In this document: positions 1-11,479 of the stretch, piece after piece | Position numbering within the stretch: position 1 is the stretch's first letter | How the letters are laid out: every line of letters begins with the position of its first letter | From: Daldinia sp. FL1419 | Lineage: Eukaryota > Ascomycota > Sordariomycetes > Xylariales > Hypoxylaceae | Length of the DNA stretch: 64,000 nt | Assembly: GCA_025201765.1 (NCBI GenBank) | Contig: MU623340.1 | Span: forward strand, 248,001-312,000 | Direction: 5' to 3' | Program-made: the position numbers and the translations under genes | The notes under the pieces: model-generated | The model's database searches: none | What the model was told of the DNA's origin: nothing | What the model saw: only the letters and a program-made list of their open reading frames with translations

Positions 1-2458
1 TGTATACTCTTTATCCTCGACAAGGTACAGCGTTAAAAATGACAACCTAGCAATATTGGGAAGCCTGCTGATGATTTCCAGGCACAAAGGCAGAAAAGGA
101 AGACTTGAACACGTTGCTTCAAGACCCCACGATCATCTCTCTTAGTTGATAGCCAATGATTCGCGTCTCAACTCTTCCAGCATATTCGGTTTCACTTAAA
201 AGACAGGATGCTTACCTAGGCACTTATTGGTTCAAGGTTTATGCACTCCTTTCTGCCTGCATAATGCATTTCATATGTACAACTAAACCATAACTTACAT
301 ACATTGTCTGCATTGATGTCTTTTTTTGCTTCGGGACTTTCCAAGCTCCGCCTAGTCTATCTTAGTTGAGTAAAGTCTACTGCAGCTGAAGCTGAATTCT
401 ATGTACTACTATGTATGTACACTAACTACCTATGCAGCTTGACGCTCTTTAGTTTTATGTTTTTTTTAACTCCAAGTTTGACCGCCTCTATATGTAATTT
501 CAATTGATGCACGACACCATCTTCGTAGTCGGGTCGGCGCATTTAGTGTAGGCCAACGACTTTAAACTATTAAAAGAAGTCGACTCTTACCTAACCTTAG
601 GTACCTAGGTACCTAGATATTTAAAGGGAGATCGTAACCAGCGTAAGGTTTGACGAGCGCGAAAGCTCAAGTAGCTCGAATAACTTGGTGACCACTCAAG
701 GAGCCCCCACTGTTTCTTGCAAACAATAGAATGATATTGAACGATAGAGAATTGGGAATTGAAAGTTACCCGACAATTGGATGACACCCTACGGCATCAA
801 AAAGCGTATCGCGGCCCCCGAACTGTTGGGTCTTTCTTGTCCTCTTGGTATTTGCCGGGTGAATCTGGGGCAATCCTGGTCGGACTTTAATTGATACGAT
901 ACTTTCTGATGCAGGTTGGCATCATATTCTCCTTCTTAAAGGTGGCCATGTATAATTCAATCCTACGTGAAATAGCAGATCTCACGATGGAGGAATTACG
1001 GGGGGAACTTAGGTACACAGTAGTGTATATATGTACATACGAGCTCAATTGAGCATGATGCAATAACTCGGGCAGGATGACTGATCGTCTCGCCCCTTTC
1101 GGCAAGCCTGGAAGAAGACATTCCACAGTGGTGTGCGTGCGATTGTCTGACAGTTCAGAATACACAGTTGTGTCCCAGACCTGAGGGACCCAAGACTTAG
1201 GACGAATCTCTTCTGTCGTGTGACCTTAAAACGGCAGTGTCTGAAATATCCCTAGTATTCCCAGTACCCCACCACCACATTCCAATAGAAATAGTACTTT
1301 TGTACACGTTCGTACGACATTACCTACGAGCTGCCCGTTACCAGGTACCCTAAGCGGTCGCCCATATCTAGATGTACATCTGGTACTCATAGTACTCAGA
1401 ATAGATCATAACAGACCGGAAACAGTAACGTCTTACTACCCTTTCCGACACGGCCGAGATACCGTCGTCATGCATGGACTGACAACGCAAAAGACGCGTT
1501 CGATGGTTTCAAGCCCAAAATATTTTGGTTCTCGTCCCAAGATAGAGCCCCCGAATCAACACACGTGCGAGTCGGTATCCAGTCTCTTGCCGTTTGCGGC
1601 ATCAAGGTAATGCGTTACGAAAAGTCCACTTTATTGAACCGAACGCTTTAAAGATCGCTGAATTGCGTGAGGGGAGACCCCACGCGGACTCGGGGCAACA
1701 GTCGAAATAACTAGCGACACGCTGCCCGAAACACTTTCGATCTGTTACAGCTAGCGAAACGTGGTTGAATTAACAGAACACAGATATAGAGCCGATCCGG
1801 CGGTGAAGACGGAGATGAACCGACGATGGGCAGATTCGCGGCGCTATATTGCTAGGCTAAAGACTTATCAAGTTTCTTATCATTTATACCATGCACTAAG
1901 TCGACGGAACTTGGCGTTGAGTGGCACGATATCATCATATTAGACTGATCTGACTTGATTTGTGTGTCCGTAGTTGCCCGTAGTTCCAGTCCGCGGTTAC
2001 GGATCAGAAGTGGACCGTGTCTACAAACGCCGTGGCTGATGGCTGGGAGGATGGCTGAGATGGATGCATCGTGCAGTTAGCCTTTAGGCATGTCTTAGAG
2101 CGAGTTGCAAGTGCCCTTCGTACATGAAGTTTGTCGCAGGCATAATACGATAAGGTATCAATACGCCAATACTAGGTTAGTAAGTCAGCATGTAGGTACG
2201 GATCCGTACTCAAATAGGGATGTAGGTGCTAGACGGATAATACCAGAATTGGCGATGGAGTTTCCTAGCTAGATCATAGTCAACCATGATTAATCCGTTA
2301 ACGAAGACACATGATAACTGAAAAGAGTCGAGTCGACTTACTGTCTTAGACTTGATTTATCGATATTACTACGACAATACGACGCCATACGTCTGCCATA
2401 CATTACCTTACATTGCCGTGGAACCAACCGTAACAGCTACCCAGTTGGACGGACACAC
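1..2458. other. Non-coding region, no gene recognised
   Basis: No reading frame here resembles a known protein, and the open frames are short, about 90 codons at most. The stretch contains many small direct and palindromic sequences built from TACCTA/TAGGTA units, and no tRNA-like fold was seen. It could hold exons of a gene that extends beyond the left edge, but nothing supports that. Confidence 0.5.
602..611. repeat. Dispersed palindrome TACCTAGGTA (first of 7 copies)
   Basis: The 10-bp perfect palindrome TACCTAGGTA occurs at 602, 37239, 38309, 41161, 49332, 51803 and 60705. All seven copies lie outside recognised coding sequence. About 0.06 copies would be expected in 64 kb of random sequence with equal base use. 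Many imperfect relatives (CCTAGGTAC, TAGGTAGGTA, CTACCTACC) surround the perfect copies. The function is unknown: it could be a protein-binding site, a replication-slippage product or a mobile-element footprint. Confidence 0.8.
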
Positions 2459-3046
2459 GTCGTACCACAGTAATTTTAACAACACAGGTAAAAACTCATA
2501 AAAACACAGGTCCTCGCCACTTTCCACATAAGATGGTGGTTAAGACGGTCTCCCACCTAATTTGTATGGGGCTTAATCTCATACCTTAGCACATACAGAA
2601 TTTGATCCGGTCGCATATTTAATATATTTAATAAATAATACAATAAATTCAATAAATTCAATTATTTTACAAAAATTCAAATAACCTCCTAACCACTTAT
2701 TTTAACCATATATTTATTTAATTATTATAATAATACAAATTCCAATCATGCACATTTAATTAGTTAAATTAATTAAGCCTCGCTGCTGTGAGCGCTGGTG
2801 TTAAAGGTATCATGTACAATTGTAGCGCTGGTGCAGGTGGTGGCGCTGGTGTTGACAAGCGCTCCGATAGTTATTAAAAAATGCAACCGGGCAATTTTCT
2901 GTTTTTTCTTTTTTTAGTTGGGGGTTGGACTAAATCCCTTACAAATTAGGTGTGTTGTGGTCGGGCCACCATCTCACGTGGAAAGTGGCGAGGACCTGTG
3001 TTTTTATGAGTTTTTACCTGTGTTGTTAAATTTACTGGTCGTACCA
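2459..3046. mobile_element. MITE-like inverted-repeat element with 9-bp target duplication
   Basis: The element itself spans 2468-3037 (570 bp). Its two ends are long inverted repeats: roughly 2468-2580 matches the reverse complement of roughly 2928-3037 over more than 100 bp with scattered mismatches and small indels. The outermost bases are CAGTAA on the left and TTACTG on the right. A perfect 9-bp direct repeat, GTCGTACCA, flanks it at 2459-2467 and 3038-3046, as expected for a target-site duplication. The centre has no coding capacity. It contains a very AT-rich part (about 2620-2770) and several GCGCTGGTG units near 2790-2850. Long terminal inverted repeats with a 9-bp duplication fit a non-autonomous Mutator-like (MULE) element better than hAT (8 bp), Tc1/mariner (TA) or PIF (3 bp). 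The family assignment is inference. Confidence 0.85.
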
Positions 3047-4155
3047 CACAAGGTACCACACAGCCTTCCAATAATACCAATCAAATGATTTGTTTACTTT
3101 GGGGTTTTATTATTTTGGAGGTTGGCAGGTTGGCAGGCTGGCAGGCTGGGCGAGTTGGAAAGCTGAGTTGACTGGGCTCCAATGTTTCCGGCTAAGTAGC
3201 CGATATGCAAGAAGACGCAACCACGCAAACTCACGAGGTACGAAGTGTTTTTAGCCTTATCGATTTGGTCCACTGGTAGACTACCTAAGTTCCATCGTTG
3301 ACCCGCTTAATCTAGTACGTATCCGTATCCGCTGAGCACGCGCTATCCAGCTATTCAGATTGTTCTTTCCTGTTTCTTGAGTCTTAAGATTTACTTGCTA
3401 CCTATAGTTTACATAGCTTATCGCATAGCTTATCGTTAGGTAGGTATCTTTACCCTGTCAGCCTTAGTCCCCAGACTAGTAGTAACCACCCCTCCTCTCT
3501 CATTCTTTCAACCCCTCCACTTTGATGTGTTTCCCACGTCTCTAACTTTTCCCATCTTGGAGAATCGTCAATCAACCAATCTTCCGCTTGGATATCTTGG
3601 GGGCTGCTGATACTGATCTTACCTAACTTGCTGGATCAAACCCTACCGAGACTTTACTGGTGCAGTAGTGCGATACGGAGTGCGTTCCTGGGGACAAGGC
3701 TAGGGACACATTCGAATTTACTACCTTACCATTCGAGAACGGTTTTTTTTATTTTTTTTATTTTTTTACTTCTTGACCGCCTTCTCGACGACACGCATTA
3801 AGACGCGGTGGGTGCGTGTGCCATAGAGGTTTTTTTTTTTCTTCTCCTTAACTAAACATTGTTTCCTATTCGGTGGTATCCTCGGTCGGAATTAAACCGC
3901 AGAAGCAAGAAGGAATAGAGAAAAATTTTCCTCCTGCACGTCAAGTTATTATTTCATGCTCTTATCGACTACGTTTTCCCCCTTCACCTTCACCGCTCTA
4001 CGGCGACGGGTAGACTAACGTTGGTTTCCGCCCCCAGCCCGATAGAATTTTTCGCAGAGATCTTAAGATCTCGAAAGACGCGATATTCCAAGAGAACGGG
4101 AGACCCACGGTCCTAATTACGGTCCCAGTTGTCCCAGTCGTTCCAGTTGCTCGTC
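3047..4155. other. Non-coding; UTR4 upstream region
   Basis: No gene was recognised. A short tandem array of TTGGCAGG/CTGGCAGG units lies at about 3119-3150. From about 3740 the sequence becomes rich in long T and pyrimidine tracts, typical of a fungal promoter and 5' untranslated region, leading to the UTR4 start at 4156. Confidence 0.5.
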
Positions 4156-5326
4156 ATGGCCCCATCCAGCCCTGTGAAAGTTGTGCTTTTAGATATTGGT
4201 AAGGACAGCGTCTGAGCCTGAACTTTACCCTTACTTCGTACCTTCGTCTAGTAGTTTAGACCTTTGGGCGCATTAGCCTGGGTGTACTAGCTAATACGTA
4301 TCCTTCTAGAGGGCACAGTTTGTCCAATCTCCTTTGTCAAAGACGTCCTGGTAAGACATTCCCGTTGGAAAACTTCGTGTCTCCAACTCCGAGAATCCCC
4401 CAACCCTACTACCCTTGTAGCATGACCCTGTATACCAGTATGGCGATCGACCGCCTAGATAGTGGACGTAACGCGCCGCCCGTCTACAGCATGTCTCGGA
4501 CCACTAGATTATTATGTAACCTTGGTTCAACTTGTCCTGGGATGGGTTCTGTCCGGTTATAACGAATTACGTCGCTTGGTATCTCAGCATTTAGCAAGTT
4601 GCTATGCTGGATCACTCTCGTTGGCTTACCGGAATCTCGATTAAGGAACCCTAGTCCGCGTTAACTAATACGTGGTTCTAGTTTCCCTACGCACTAAGTG
4701 TTCTCCCGGAGACATTGAAAACCCAATGGGATAGTCCAGACTTTGCAAAGTATAGAGACGCGTTCCCCTTGGAATATTCTTCGTCTAGGGATGCGTTGGA
4801 AGCACATGTCAGGGACCTCATGGAAAAAGATGTAAAAATTTCCTATCTTAAAAGCCTCCAAGGCTACCTATGGGCGGAGGGCTATGCTTCAGGTGACCTG
4901 AAGGCCCCCCTATTCCCGGATGTTGCCGCGAAGCTATCAGAATGGCAGCGCAAGGGCCTCAAGATAATGATCTATTCTTCTGGGTCTGTTGCGGCACAGA
5001 AGCTATTCTTCGGGCACACAGACGCCTCCACGTCCGATCTGACGCCGCAGATCTCAGACTGGTTTGACACTGTCAACGCCGGGCTCAAAACAGAGACAGA
5101 TAGTTACAAGAAAATCGCCAACCAGCACCCCGAGTTTACGCCTGGGGAGTGGTTATTCCTAAGCGATAACGTCAAGGAAGTGGAGGCCGCTATACAAGCT
5201 GGCATGCAGAGCGTGGTCGTTCAGCGTCCTGGAAATGCACCTTTATCGCCCGAGGTACCACAGCGGTTACGAGTCATAGAAACCTTTGATTCCCTCGACG
5301 GTGATCTAAACGTGTGCACAAAGTAA
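4156..5326 (+). CDS. UTR4: Enolase-phosphatase E1 (methionine salvage)
   Basis: Predicted bifunctional enolase-phosphatase E1, a HAD-superfamily enzyme. It converts 2,3-diketo-5-methylthiopentyl-1-phosphate to the acireductone in the methionine salvage pathway. Exons 4156-4198, 4310-4350 and 4682-5326 join in frame and encode 242 residues, close to the yeast Utr4 length. The first splice junction recreates the HAD nucleophile motif DIEGT (about residues 14-18), followed by CPISFVKDVL and FPYAL. Later HAD motifs are visible: SSGSVAAQKLFFGHT (motif II, Ser), the conserved Lys in ETDSYKKIA, and the acidic FLSDNVKEVEAA. The start is the first ATG in frame with this motif. Introns are 111 and 331 nt, the second unusually long for the window. 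The gene stands alone; two strong hairpins follow its stop codon. Confidence 0.95.
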
Positions 5327-5374
5327 CTAGGCCGCACGGGAAGGGCCAACAGGGCCAGCCAACGAGCAGAATAC

Positions 5375-5393
5375 CGCCCCCGTATCGGGGGCG
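5375..5393 (+). terminator. GC-rich hairpin 3' of UTR4
   Basis: Perfect 8-bp inverted repeat CGCCCCCG / CGGGGGCG with a 3-nt loop, 49 bases after the UTR4 stop codon. It would form a very stable RNA stem in the 3' untranslated region. A role in 3'-end formation or mRNA stability is inference, as fungal polyadenylation does not normally need such hairpins. Confidence 0.45.
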
Positions 5394-5468
5394 CTTACAC
5401 TAAGTCGACAGGAGGGCAAGCAAATCGGACTGAAAGGAAGAAATTGAGTGTAACTTGGCTAGTCCGGC

Positions 5469-5488
5469 GGGCCAATCCGAATTGGCCC
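5469..5488 (+). repeat. Second hairpin 3' of UTR4
   Basis: Perfect 8-bp inverted repeat GGGCCAAT / ATTGGCCC with a 4-nt loop, about 75 bp beyond the first hairpin. The CCAAT/ATTGG arms could alternatively be paired CCAAT-box (HAP complex) sites rather than an RNA structure. Confidence 0.4.
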
Positions 5489-7219
5489 CTCCGGTTTATG
5501 GTGTCTAAGAACTACTAAATCGGCCGGCACTCAACTTGACGTGGGGGGGTTCACGGCTGGTAGGCTAATCGGCAGACCGATCGTTTCCTAGAGGATCCGA
5601 GTGTTCCCTATTTTTCAAGCGTGATGATTTAAAGGACGCCAACTCGCAGCATAGTGCGGAACGTAGTTGCTGTACTATAGTAGGCTGATAAACTGTATCC
5701 TTTTAGAACTGTCCGCTGTCTAAGCATGAGAATCGGAACACAGAAACTGACTTCTCTTTGAATCGATCGAAGACATGTTCACTTGCGTAGTATCCTGTTT
5801 CACCGGTTACTGGTGTCTCGGAATTATAGACGAGTGTCTCCAACGATAGATATCGCTGGCGACCGACCCCCTTACGGCTAGCATACGAACCACCCTCTAA
5901 GCATCTTCCCGCATCGTTCGGGAGGGCGAGTAACGCACAATGATAAATATGATATACAGTCCATCAACAGGCCCGGTAATAACGCGCGAGCATACATACA
6001 CGAAACTAGCGTTGATTCCGCAAAAGCTGGAGGTGGCTAGCTTGTCCGCAACAAGGTCTCTCCAACCCCGCAGCGCCCCGGCGATCTCCAACGCAGGCGC
6101 ACGCGTGATGTTAAACTAGTGGATAGCTTCACGACGGCCCCGGCTAAGTCTAATTAAAAGAAGGCCGGCGATCGTGGCTGGGAAATCGTCGTCCGTGCTA
6201 CAGAGTAGAATCCGGGGTAAACACACTACCTATACGTACGACCATGCACTATAGTCTACACTACATACATGACTCGTCATTACGCCTAACTACAGAGTCT
6301 ACGCCAAGGAAGTTGTCTGTATGCATGTACATTTAGGTAACGAACTGCGTAGTCCATTTCGATTGCTTGATCGACCCTCCATCATCTGACCAAAGCGGGG
6401 TCTAGGTCTTCATCAACTGGAGCCAAGACCCATCTGTATGTATGCGCATTGGTAAAGAAAGGCACCCGCCCTCGCCGTTGCCGCTGGCAACTACATTCAA
6501 CCAGTCCTGAATCGTAATATCGTGACATCGTGACTAGGTTCCAAGTTGGAGTGACGCCGCCTCGACGTTATGCAGGGACTACTCCCTCTCACGAGAGTCT
6601 AAGTGCAGAGTTGTCGTCGACATACAGGTCTAGAACACAATCCAAAGACGCCACCTTGACAAGTTATAGGAAGCAGTGGCCAATTGGGTTCCCGAGAGAT
6701 GTCGATTTTATGTAGCTAAGGAAGTAATGACACTCGGACGTCGTTGGGCTCAATAATCGTTTCGAATCGCATTGATCCATTGTTGGTTAGCAACTTGATT
6801 CTATTTAGAGCTGACCTGACTAAGGCGAGTTGGGAGACAGCATCACCCATGCTCAGAGAATAAGCCTAATATCGTCGTCGCTATGACATCCCCAAGCGCC
6901 GATAGCCCCAGGGACGAAGCGTGGCCGCAATCGAAGCAACCCGGGTAAAATTGCCGCGTGGACCACTAGCGATTATTGGAGAAATGGTAGTATGCGTTTC
7001 GAGCAAGATCGCCAATATATTCCTCAATATCACACTAGGCTAGGTAATCACATACGACCCGAAGGAATTGTTGCATATTGTATTGTAAGTGTTAGCAAGC
7101 AATTGATCCTTGTGATGGGTGAGATGTACGGATCCCATCGCCAACCATCAGGCAATTGATCGTCAGGTATCTCGACCGTTGTTCTCTCTCTCCGGAACGT
7201 TAAAACCCGGAGTGCCCCA

Positions 7220-7485
7220 AAAAGCCGTCTAATCGGTCTGGGGGGCGCCCCCCCCCCCGCGGGGGGGGGGGGGGGGTGGGGGGGGTTGTGTTTTTGTTTA
7301 TGTGGAGGGGGGGGGGGGGGGGGGGGGGGGCNNNNNNNNNNATTTTTATTTTTTGTTTGTTTTATCTCCCTTTTTTTTTTATCTCCGGAACTTTAAAACC
7401 CGGTTTGCCCCAAAAACCCGTTTAATCGGTCCCCCCCCCCCCCCCCCCCCTTTTTTTTCTTTTCATTTTTTTTTTTTTTTTTTTC
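7220..7485. other. Assembly gap flanked by homopolymers and a corrupted duplicate
   Basis: Ten Ns occupy 7332-7341. They are flanked by runs of G and C tens of bases long and then by T-rich sequence. The unique text at about 7188-7240 (TCTCCGGAACGTTAAAACCCGG and onward) recurs at about 7381-7430 with many mismatches biased toward homopolymers. This looks like a low-quality read end joined across a gap, not real biology. Base-level sequence here should not be trusted. Confidence 0.85.
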
Positions 7486-8011
7486 ACTAAACGGCTCGGG
7501 CGTCGCCTGACCCGAATTGCGTAGGGTTCGTTGGTGACGGGCTTTTTTCATTCAACCCAGACCAGACAGACCTATCGGGTTGATAGACGAATGGACTGCG
7601 GGGTAGACCGAGTCCACTGACTGGCGATCTCGATAGATAGATAGGAAGGGTGCCCTTCCTACTCCCCCTACCTTACGTATCCCGGCTGTCAGAAGCGCAT
7701 CCAGTGGGAATATTGAGTCGGGGCAGATTGAGAGACAATAAAGTAAGGGGTAGGGCGGAAAAGCAGGACTGACTGACCTTGGCAAGGTGGTAGTACACGC
7801 AGACCGCAACCCTCTGGGAGAATAAGCGACGAGAGCGTTATCAGATTAACGCGGCGCTGGGTACCCACCATCGCAAGTTTTGATTGCCATATTCGAATCG
7901 ACTGGGTTAGGTGGCTATGAATTGTGAGTGTGAGTGTAAGCGTGTCTTATTTGCGAGCATTTGGCTTAGTGTGTGTGAACGGCACTTGAGAATTTATTGC
8001 GAAACCGGTTG

Positions 8012-9062
8012 TCACCCTGATGAGCCGCGAATCACGATGGCGAAGTTGTTCCTCGAGTGGCCAGATCGAAGTTCCAACTTCTTGAACGTCGTAAGAGGCG
8101 ATTGGGGGGTAGAGTTCCTGACCCAGAGGTGGTATACCAATTTTTGAGTTGTCTTGCTCTGGGCCTTCACGTATCCTAGCGCGCTCATGATGGAGTCCAT
8201 ATGAGCTTCGTTCATGTACCTCGAGTTGGTGATGCACTATGGTGTTTATTGGTTAGCAATTTGTGTAGTAGTAGCGGGCAGACGTATAGGGAAATACTTG
8301 CATGCATCACATGCAGATACTAATAGCCGTACGCTCCCTGAAGACGGCGAGACCCGATGGAATAAGAGAAAATGGGAATTTTGAGATGTGACTTACAGGT
8401 GCCGGTAGAACCAAGAACAAACTCGGAAAGATGTCACGTAGCTGAGATGAGTGACCCGTATCAGGCTCCTTTAGAAATTCCAAAGTTCTGAGAAGCATTT
8501 CGCCTCGTCCCGCAGCATCGGGGACGAAATTCAGGACCAATGACAGGCTAATGATATCGAAACGTTCGGAGTCTTCTTTAGGTAATGGCCTTTTCATAAA
8601 GTCCTGCTGTAGAATACCTTCGCTTTGGCTGTTTAAGTCTATCCTTGTCATGTCAAATATCCCACTTTTTGAGCATGCGTTCGTAGTGCTTAACGCTCCT
8701 ACTTCAAGCATTTTGAGTCGAGTCTCCAAAGGAGAAGCGAGGCTCGAGTGCATCGACTTGAGCCAGTCCATAAGTACGCGGGAGCTGTCTCCTCCACGAT
8801 CGAGGCGTTGGCCCTGAAGGCTAGCCTGTTGATATTTTTCGATACCTCCTAGAGCAGCTATTTCAGCCTCAATTGCGGCTTGTGCGGCTACGTCGCCTTT
8901 CGCTACGGCTTGGGCTTTTTTCTTTTCCAGAACATGATGAGAATTGATCAACGTCCTAGTAGCTTTTCTTGATATGGACTTTGGTTTCAGGGCGGTTGGG
9001 GGTCGTCCTGCGGTCAAATTCTTTAACCGGCCTTTCTTACCCACCCCCATGATACTAGCCAC
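8012..9062 (-). CDS. BMT2: 25S rRNA adenine-N1 methyltransferase
   Basis: Predicted nucleolar SAM-dependent enzyme that makes the m1A2142-type base modification in 25S rRNA. Exons on the minus strand are 9062-8397 and 8236-8012, with a 160-nt intron (8237-8396); they join in phase 0 and give 296 residues, a little shorter than yeast Bmt2. The N-terminus is basic (GKKGRLKNLTAGRPP), typical of the family. The middle has the Rossmann-type features: LKMLEVGALSTTNAC (SAM loop), then MTRIDLNSQSEGILQQDF and the catalytic-region FDIISLSLVLNFVPD. The second exon gives the family tail NSRYMNEAHMDSIMSALGY and RNNFAIVI. It is divergent from RPL25, with 459 bp between the start codons, so the two 60S-related genes may share a promoter region. 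Confidence 0.93.
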
Positions 9063-9521
9063 TCTGAATTATAGAGAGAGAGATATATATACCTATATAG
9101 GGGCGTAGTTGTTATCGTGCTGTAGAAACCGTAGTATGTTTGAAGGCTGGTGTTAGGGAAGGTTTTATTAGCTGGTGCTGGAAAAGTACAAGACAGTGCC
9201 TATAGTTGATAAAATACTGTTTGTTATACAGGTACACATTAATGCGTTAACACAGTGTATAAAGTATTAAGAAGTTCTTATGCATCACGTGGTAAAGTTA
9301 ATGCAAGAAGCAGCTCAAATTCCCCGAAGTTTTACAGAAGTTTACCCTGAGAAATGAATTACAGCGGGTCCACAAGGAAAAAATACCCTAAGCGAATTTT
9401 TGCAAAATTTACCCTCCGTCAATTTTCGACCACTCGAACTTCGCTCGATCTTTTTCAACCTCCTCGAGACGACAACCGCGAAGTAGATACTAACAGCCAA
9501 CATCCGCCAGCAACAATCACA
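9063..9521. promoter_or_regulatory. Divergent BMT2-RPL25 promoter region
   Basis: The 459 bp between the two divergent start codons must hold both promoters. Visible elements are an AGAGAGAGATATATATA tract just upstream of BMT2, a CACGTG E-box near 9287 and two TTTACCCT copies (about 9341 and 9411) on the RPL25 side. Assigning any of these to a specific factor is inference. Confidence 0.55.
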
Positions 9522-10368
9522 ATGGGTCCCAAGGTTCCTGCGAAGAAAGGTACATCACCACCACCATGAATGATTCAACAATCCCCAGTCGTATTCGACA
9601 AAATTTTCCCTAGGCGATGAAGATGATTATTCGTCGGAATTGGTGTTGCTGCTGCTGCTATTGCGCGCGCATGCCTTTCCCCGGCCGATGCATCGAGCAG
9701 AGCAGATTTTGCGAGTTCTGATCAAGAGCGATTGCTGATGCGTTTTTTTTTCTCTGTATAGGCGGTGCCTCTAAGGCGCCGAAGGGTCTGAAGCAAGCCA
9801 ACGCTGCTGCTAAGGCTGCCCTCCGAGGTGTAAGTTGCTAATCTCGATGTCAATATCAACTGTACTATGAAATCTAGGCGTACTAATGGCCACCGTAGGA
9901 CAACTCGCACAAGAAGCGCAAGGTCCGCACCTCGACCACCTTCCACCGACCCAAGACCCTCCAGCTCTCGCGCTCGCCCAAGTACCACCGCAAGTCGTTC
10001 CCCCACGAGCCCCGTCTGGATGAGCACAAGATCATCATCCACCCTCTCAACACCGAGAGCGCCATGAAGAAGATCGAGGAGAACAACACCCTCGTCTTCA
10101 TCGTCGATCCCAAGTCCAACAAGGCCCAGATCAAGCAGTCCCTCAAGAAGCTCTACGACATCGACACCGTCAAGATCAACACCCTCATCCGGTAGGTCTT
10201 CCGACCACGACCAAATTCTGGTCTCGATAGTTATTTGGTTACGGTTATGGATGGTTTTACTAATTACTACCGTGATATAGACCCAACGGCTCCAAGAAGG
10301 CTTACTGCCGTTTGACCGCTGACGTGGATGCCCTCGACATTGCGGCTACCAAGCTCGCCCTTGTTTAA
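9522..10368 (+). CDS. RPL25: 60S ribosomal protein L25 (uL23, L23a family)
   Basis: Large-subunit protein uL23, which sits at the polypeptide exit tunnel and docks SRP and other nascent-chain factors. Four exons (9522-9549, 9762-9829, 9899-10191, 10281-10368) join in frame to 158 residues. The N-terminal extension is Ala/Lys-rich (GGASKAPKGLKQANAAAKAAL), as in fungal L25. The core is unmistakable: RTSTTFHRPKTLQLSRSPKY, then PLNTESAMKKIEENNTLVFI, the RNA-binding KSNKAQIKQSLKKLYDI, and the C-terminal ADVDALDIAATKLALV. Introns are 212, 69 and 89 nt; the second has a perfect TACTAAT branch site. A tiny first exon of 28 nt followed by a long intron is common in fungal ribosomal protein genes. Codon use is strongly biased toward C-ending codons, as expected for high expression. 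Confidence 0.97.
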
Positions 10369-10990
10369 ATTAGCGGCTTAGGAGTGGTGGGATACCTGAT
10401 TCGCGCGGTGGTTCGGGCAATGATCTGGCAAAGTGATGACATGGCAGATGGCGCTGATTAGATGAGCGCATCGCATCGCATCGCATTTTCGCGAGTCCGG
10501 GGTGGACTGGCTGGATTCTATACCATACCATACATACCTATGCATAAACAGGCCGGCGTTTCGTTGCGTGCCTAATGGATGGCTAGGCTTTTATGAGATC
10601 AACGGAAAAGAATTGATTTCTCAGACACGAATCATGAACTTGTTTTTTTTTTCTCTTTGGAGTGATTTGATTGCTTATATATTTTTTTTTTCTCGGTTCC
10701 CAAGTGTTCTGTTAGTGGTGATTCTATGGCTATACATTTTATACGTCCATCTGGTGCCCGTAACCTGGTTCCTGTGCTGCCGCGTAAGACAGTTCGTTCC
10801 ACGAAACACACTTTTAGATCATAGGCTTTGCTCCTCGTAGCTATTCTATTCGTACAATACGGCTCCCGATCGCCAACCACACGGTATTTGTCCCCGGCCA
10901 GCGCATATCGATCGTGAAAATCCTATCCGGACTATCATCGAGTTCCTTCTAACCCGACGCTTTGGGCATAATATTGTAGAACGTCGTAGT
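10369..10990. other. Non-coding, between the convergent RPL25 and TIM8 3' ends
   Basis: This is 3' untranslated sequence for two convergent genes. It holds a short GCATC tandem repeat at about 10467-10486 and T-rich tracts near 10640-10690. No gene was recognised. Confidence 0.5.
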
Positions 10991-11479
10991 CTAGCCCTGG
11001 CGCAGGTTCTGCAGGTGCTTGACGGTCAACTGGCTGACGTCGATGAAGCGGTCGGCGCAGTTGGCCATGCACCCCTCCTCGCCCTTGTCTAGCTTGCCGT
11101 TGCGGATCGTGCCCGTGACGCATTTTCGGAAGCACATGTCTGTTAGGGAGTGCACGGCTGCGAGACGTTAGCTTAGCGGGGGACTAGATGCTCTTGAGGT
11201 TTTTTTTTTTTCCTTTTTCTTTTTCCTTTTTTTTCTTCTAGGGTTGAGTCCGGGATTTGCGACCGGCGGGGGCAGGGGAGATGAAGAGGTAATACAAGGG
11301 ATTAGGTCTATAGAAAGAACACAGAGTATAGCACATTCAGTATGCATACAGGAAAACGTACTGGTCTGGATACGAGCCTTCTGGCCCTCGTTGGCGAAGA
11401 ACTGGCGCAGCTCGGCCTTGTCGTGCTCGTTCAGCTTAGCGAGGTCGAAGTCGTTGAGGTTGATGCCGCCGTCGGCCAT
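10991..11479 (-). CDS. TIM8: Mitochondrial intermembrane-space chaperone Tim8
   Basis: Small Tim protein that, with Tim13, escorts hydrophobic precursors such as Tim23 across the mitochondrial intermembrane space. Minus-strand exons 11479-11362 and 11157-10991, separated by a 204-nt intron, join in frame to 94 residues, the usual length. The twin CX3C signature is intact: CFRKC and CMANC separated by 15 residues, which form the two disulfides. The preceding HSLTDM and following DRFIDVSQLTVKHLQNL match the Tim8 branch of the family. No cleavable presequence is present, as expected for Mia40 substrates. The start is the first ATG of the exon and gives the acidic N-terminal helix. It lies downstream of RRP5 on the same strand, with its own 545-bp upstream region. 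Confidence 0.95.

Larger units (their letters stand above)
5327..8011. other. Non-coding region between UTR4 and BMT2
   Basis: Apart from the two hairpins and the damaged assembly segment listed separately, nothing is recognisable. Short open frames on both strands have no familiar motifs. UTR4 (plus) and BMT2 (minus) converge on this region, so it should carry both 3' untranslated regions. Confidence 0.5.

Noticed and set aside
7302..7490. Open frame across the N gap (Gly-run, Phe/Pro-rich)
   Set aside because: It is produced by homopolymer artefacts and includes undetermined bases.
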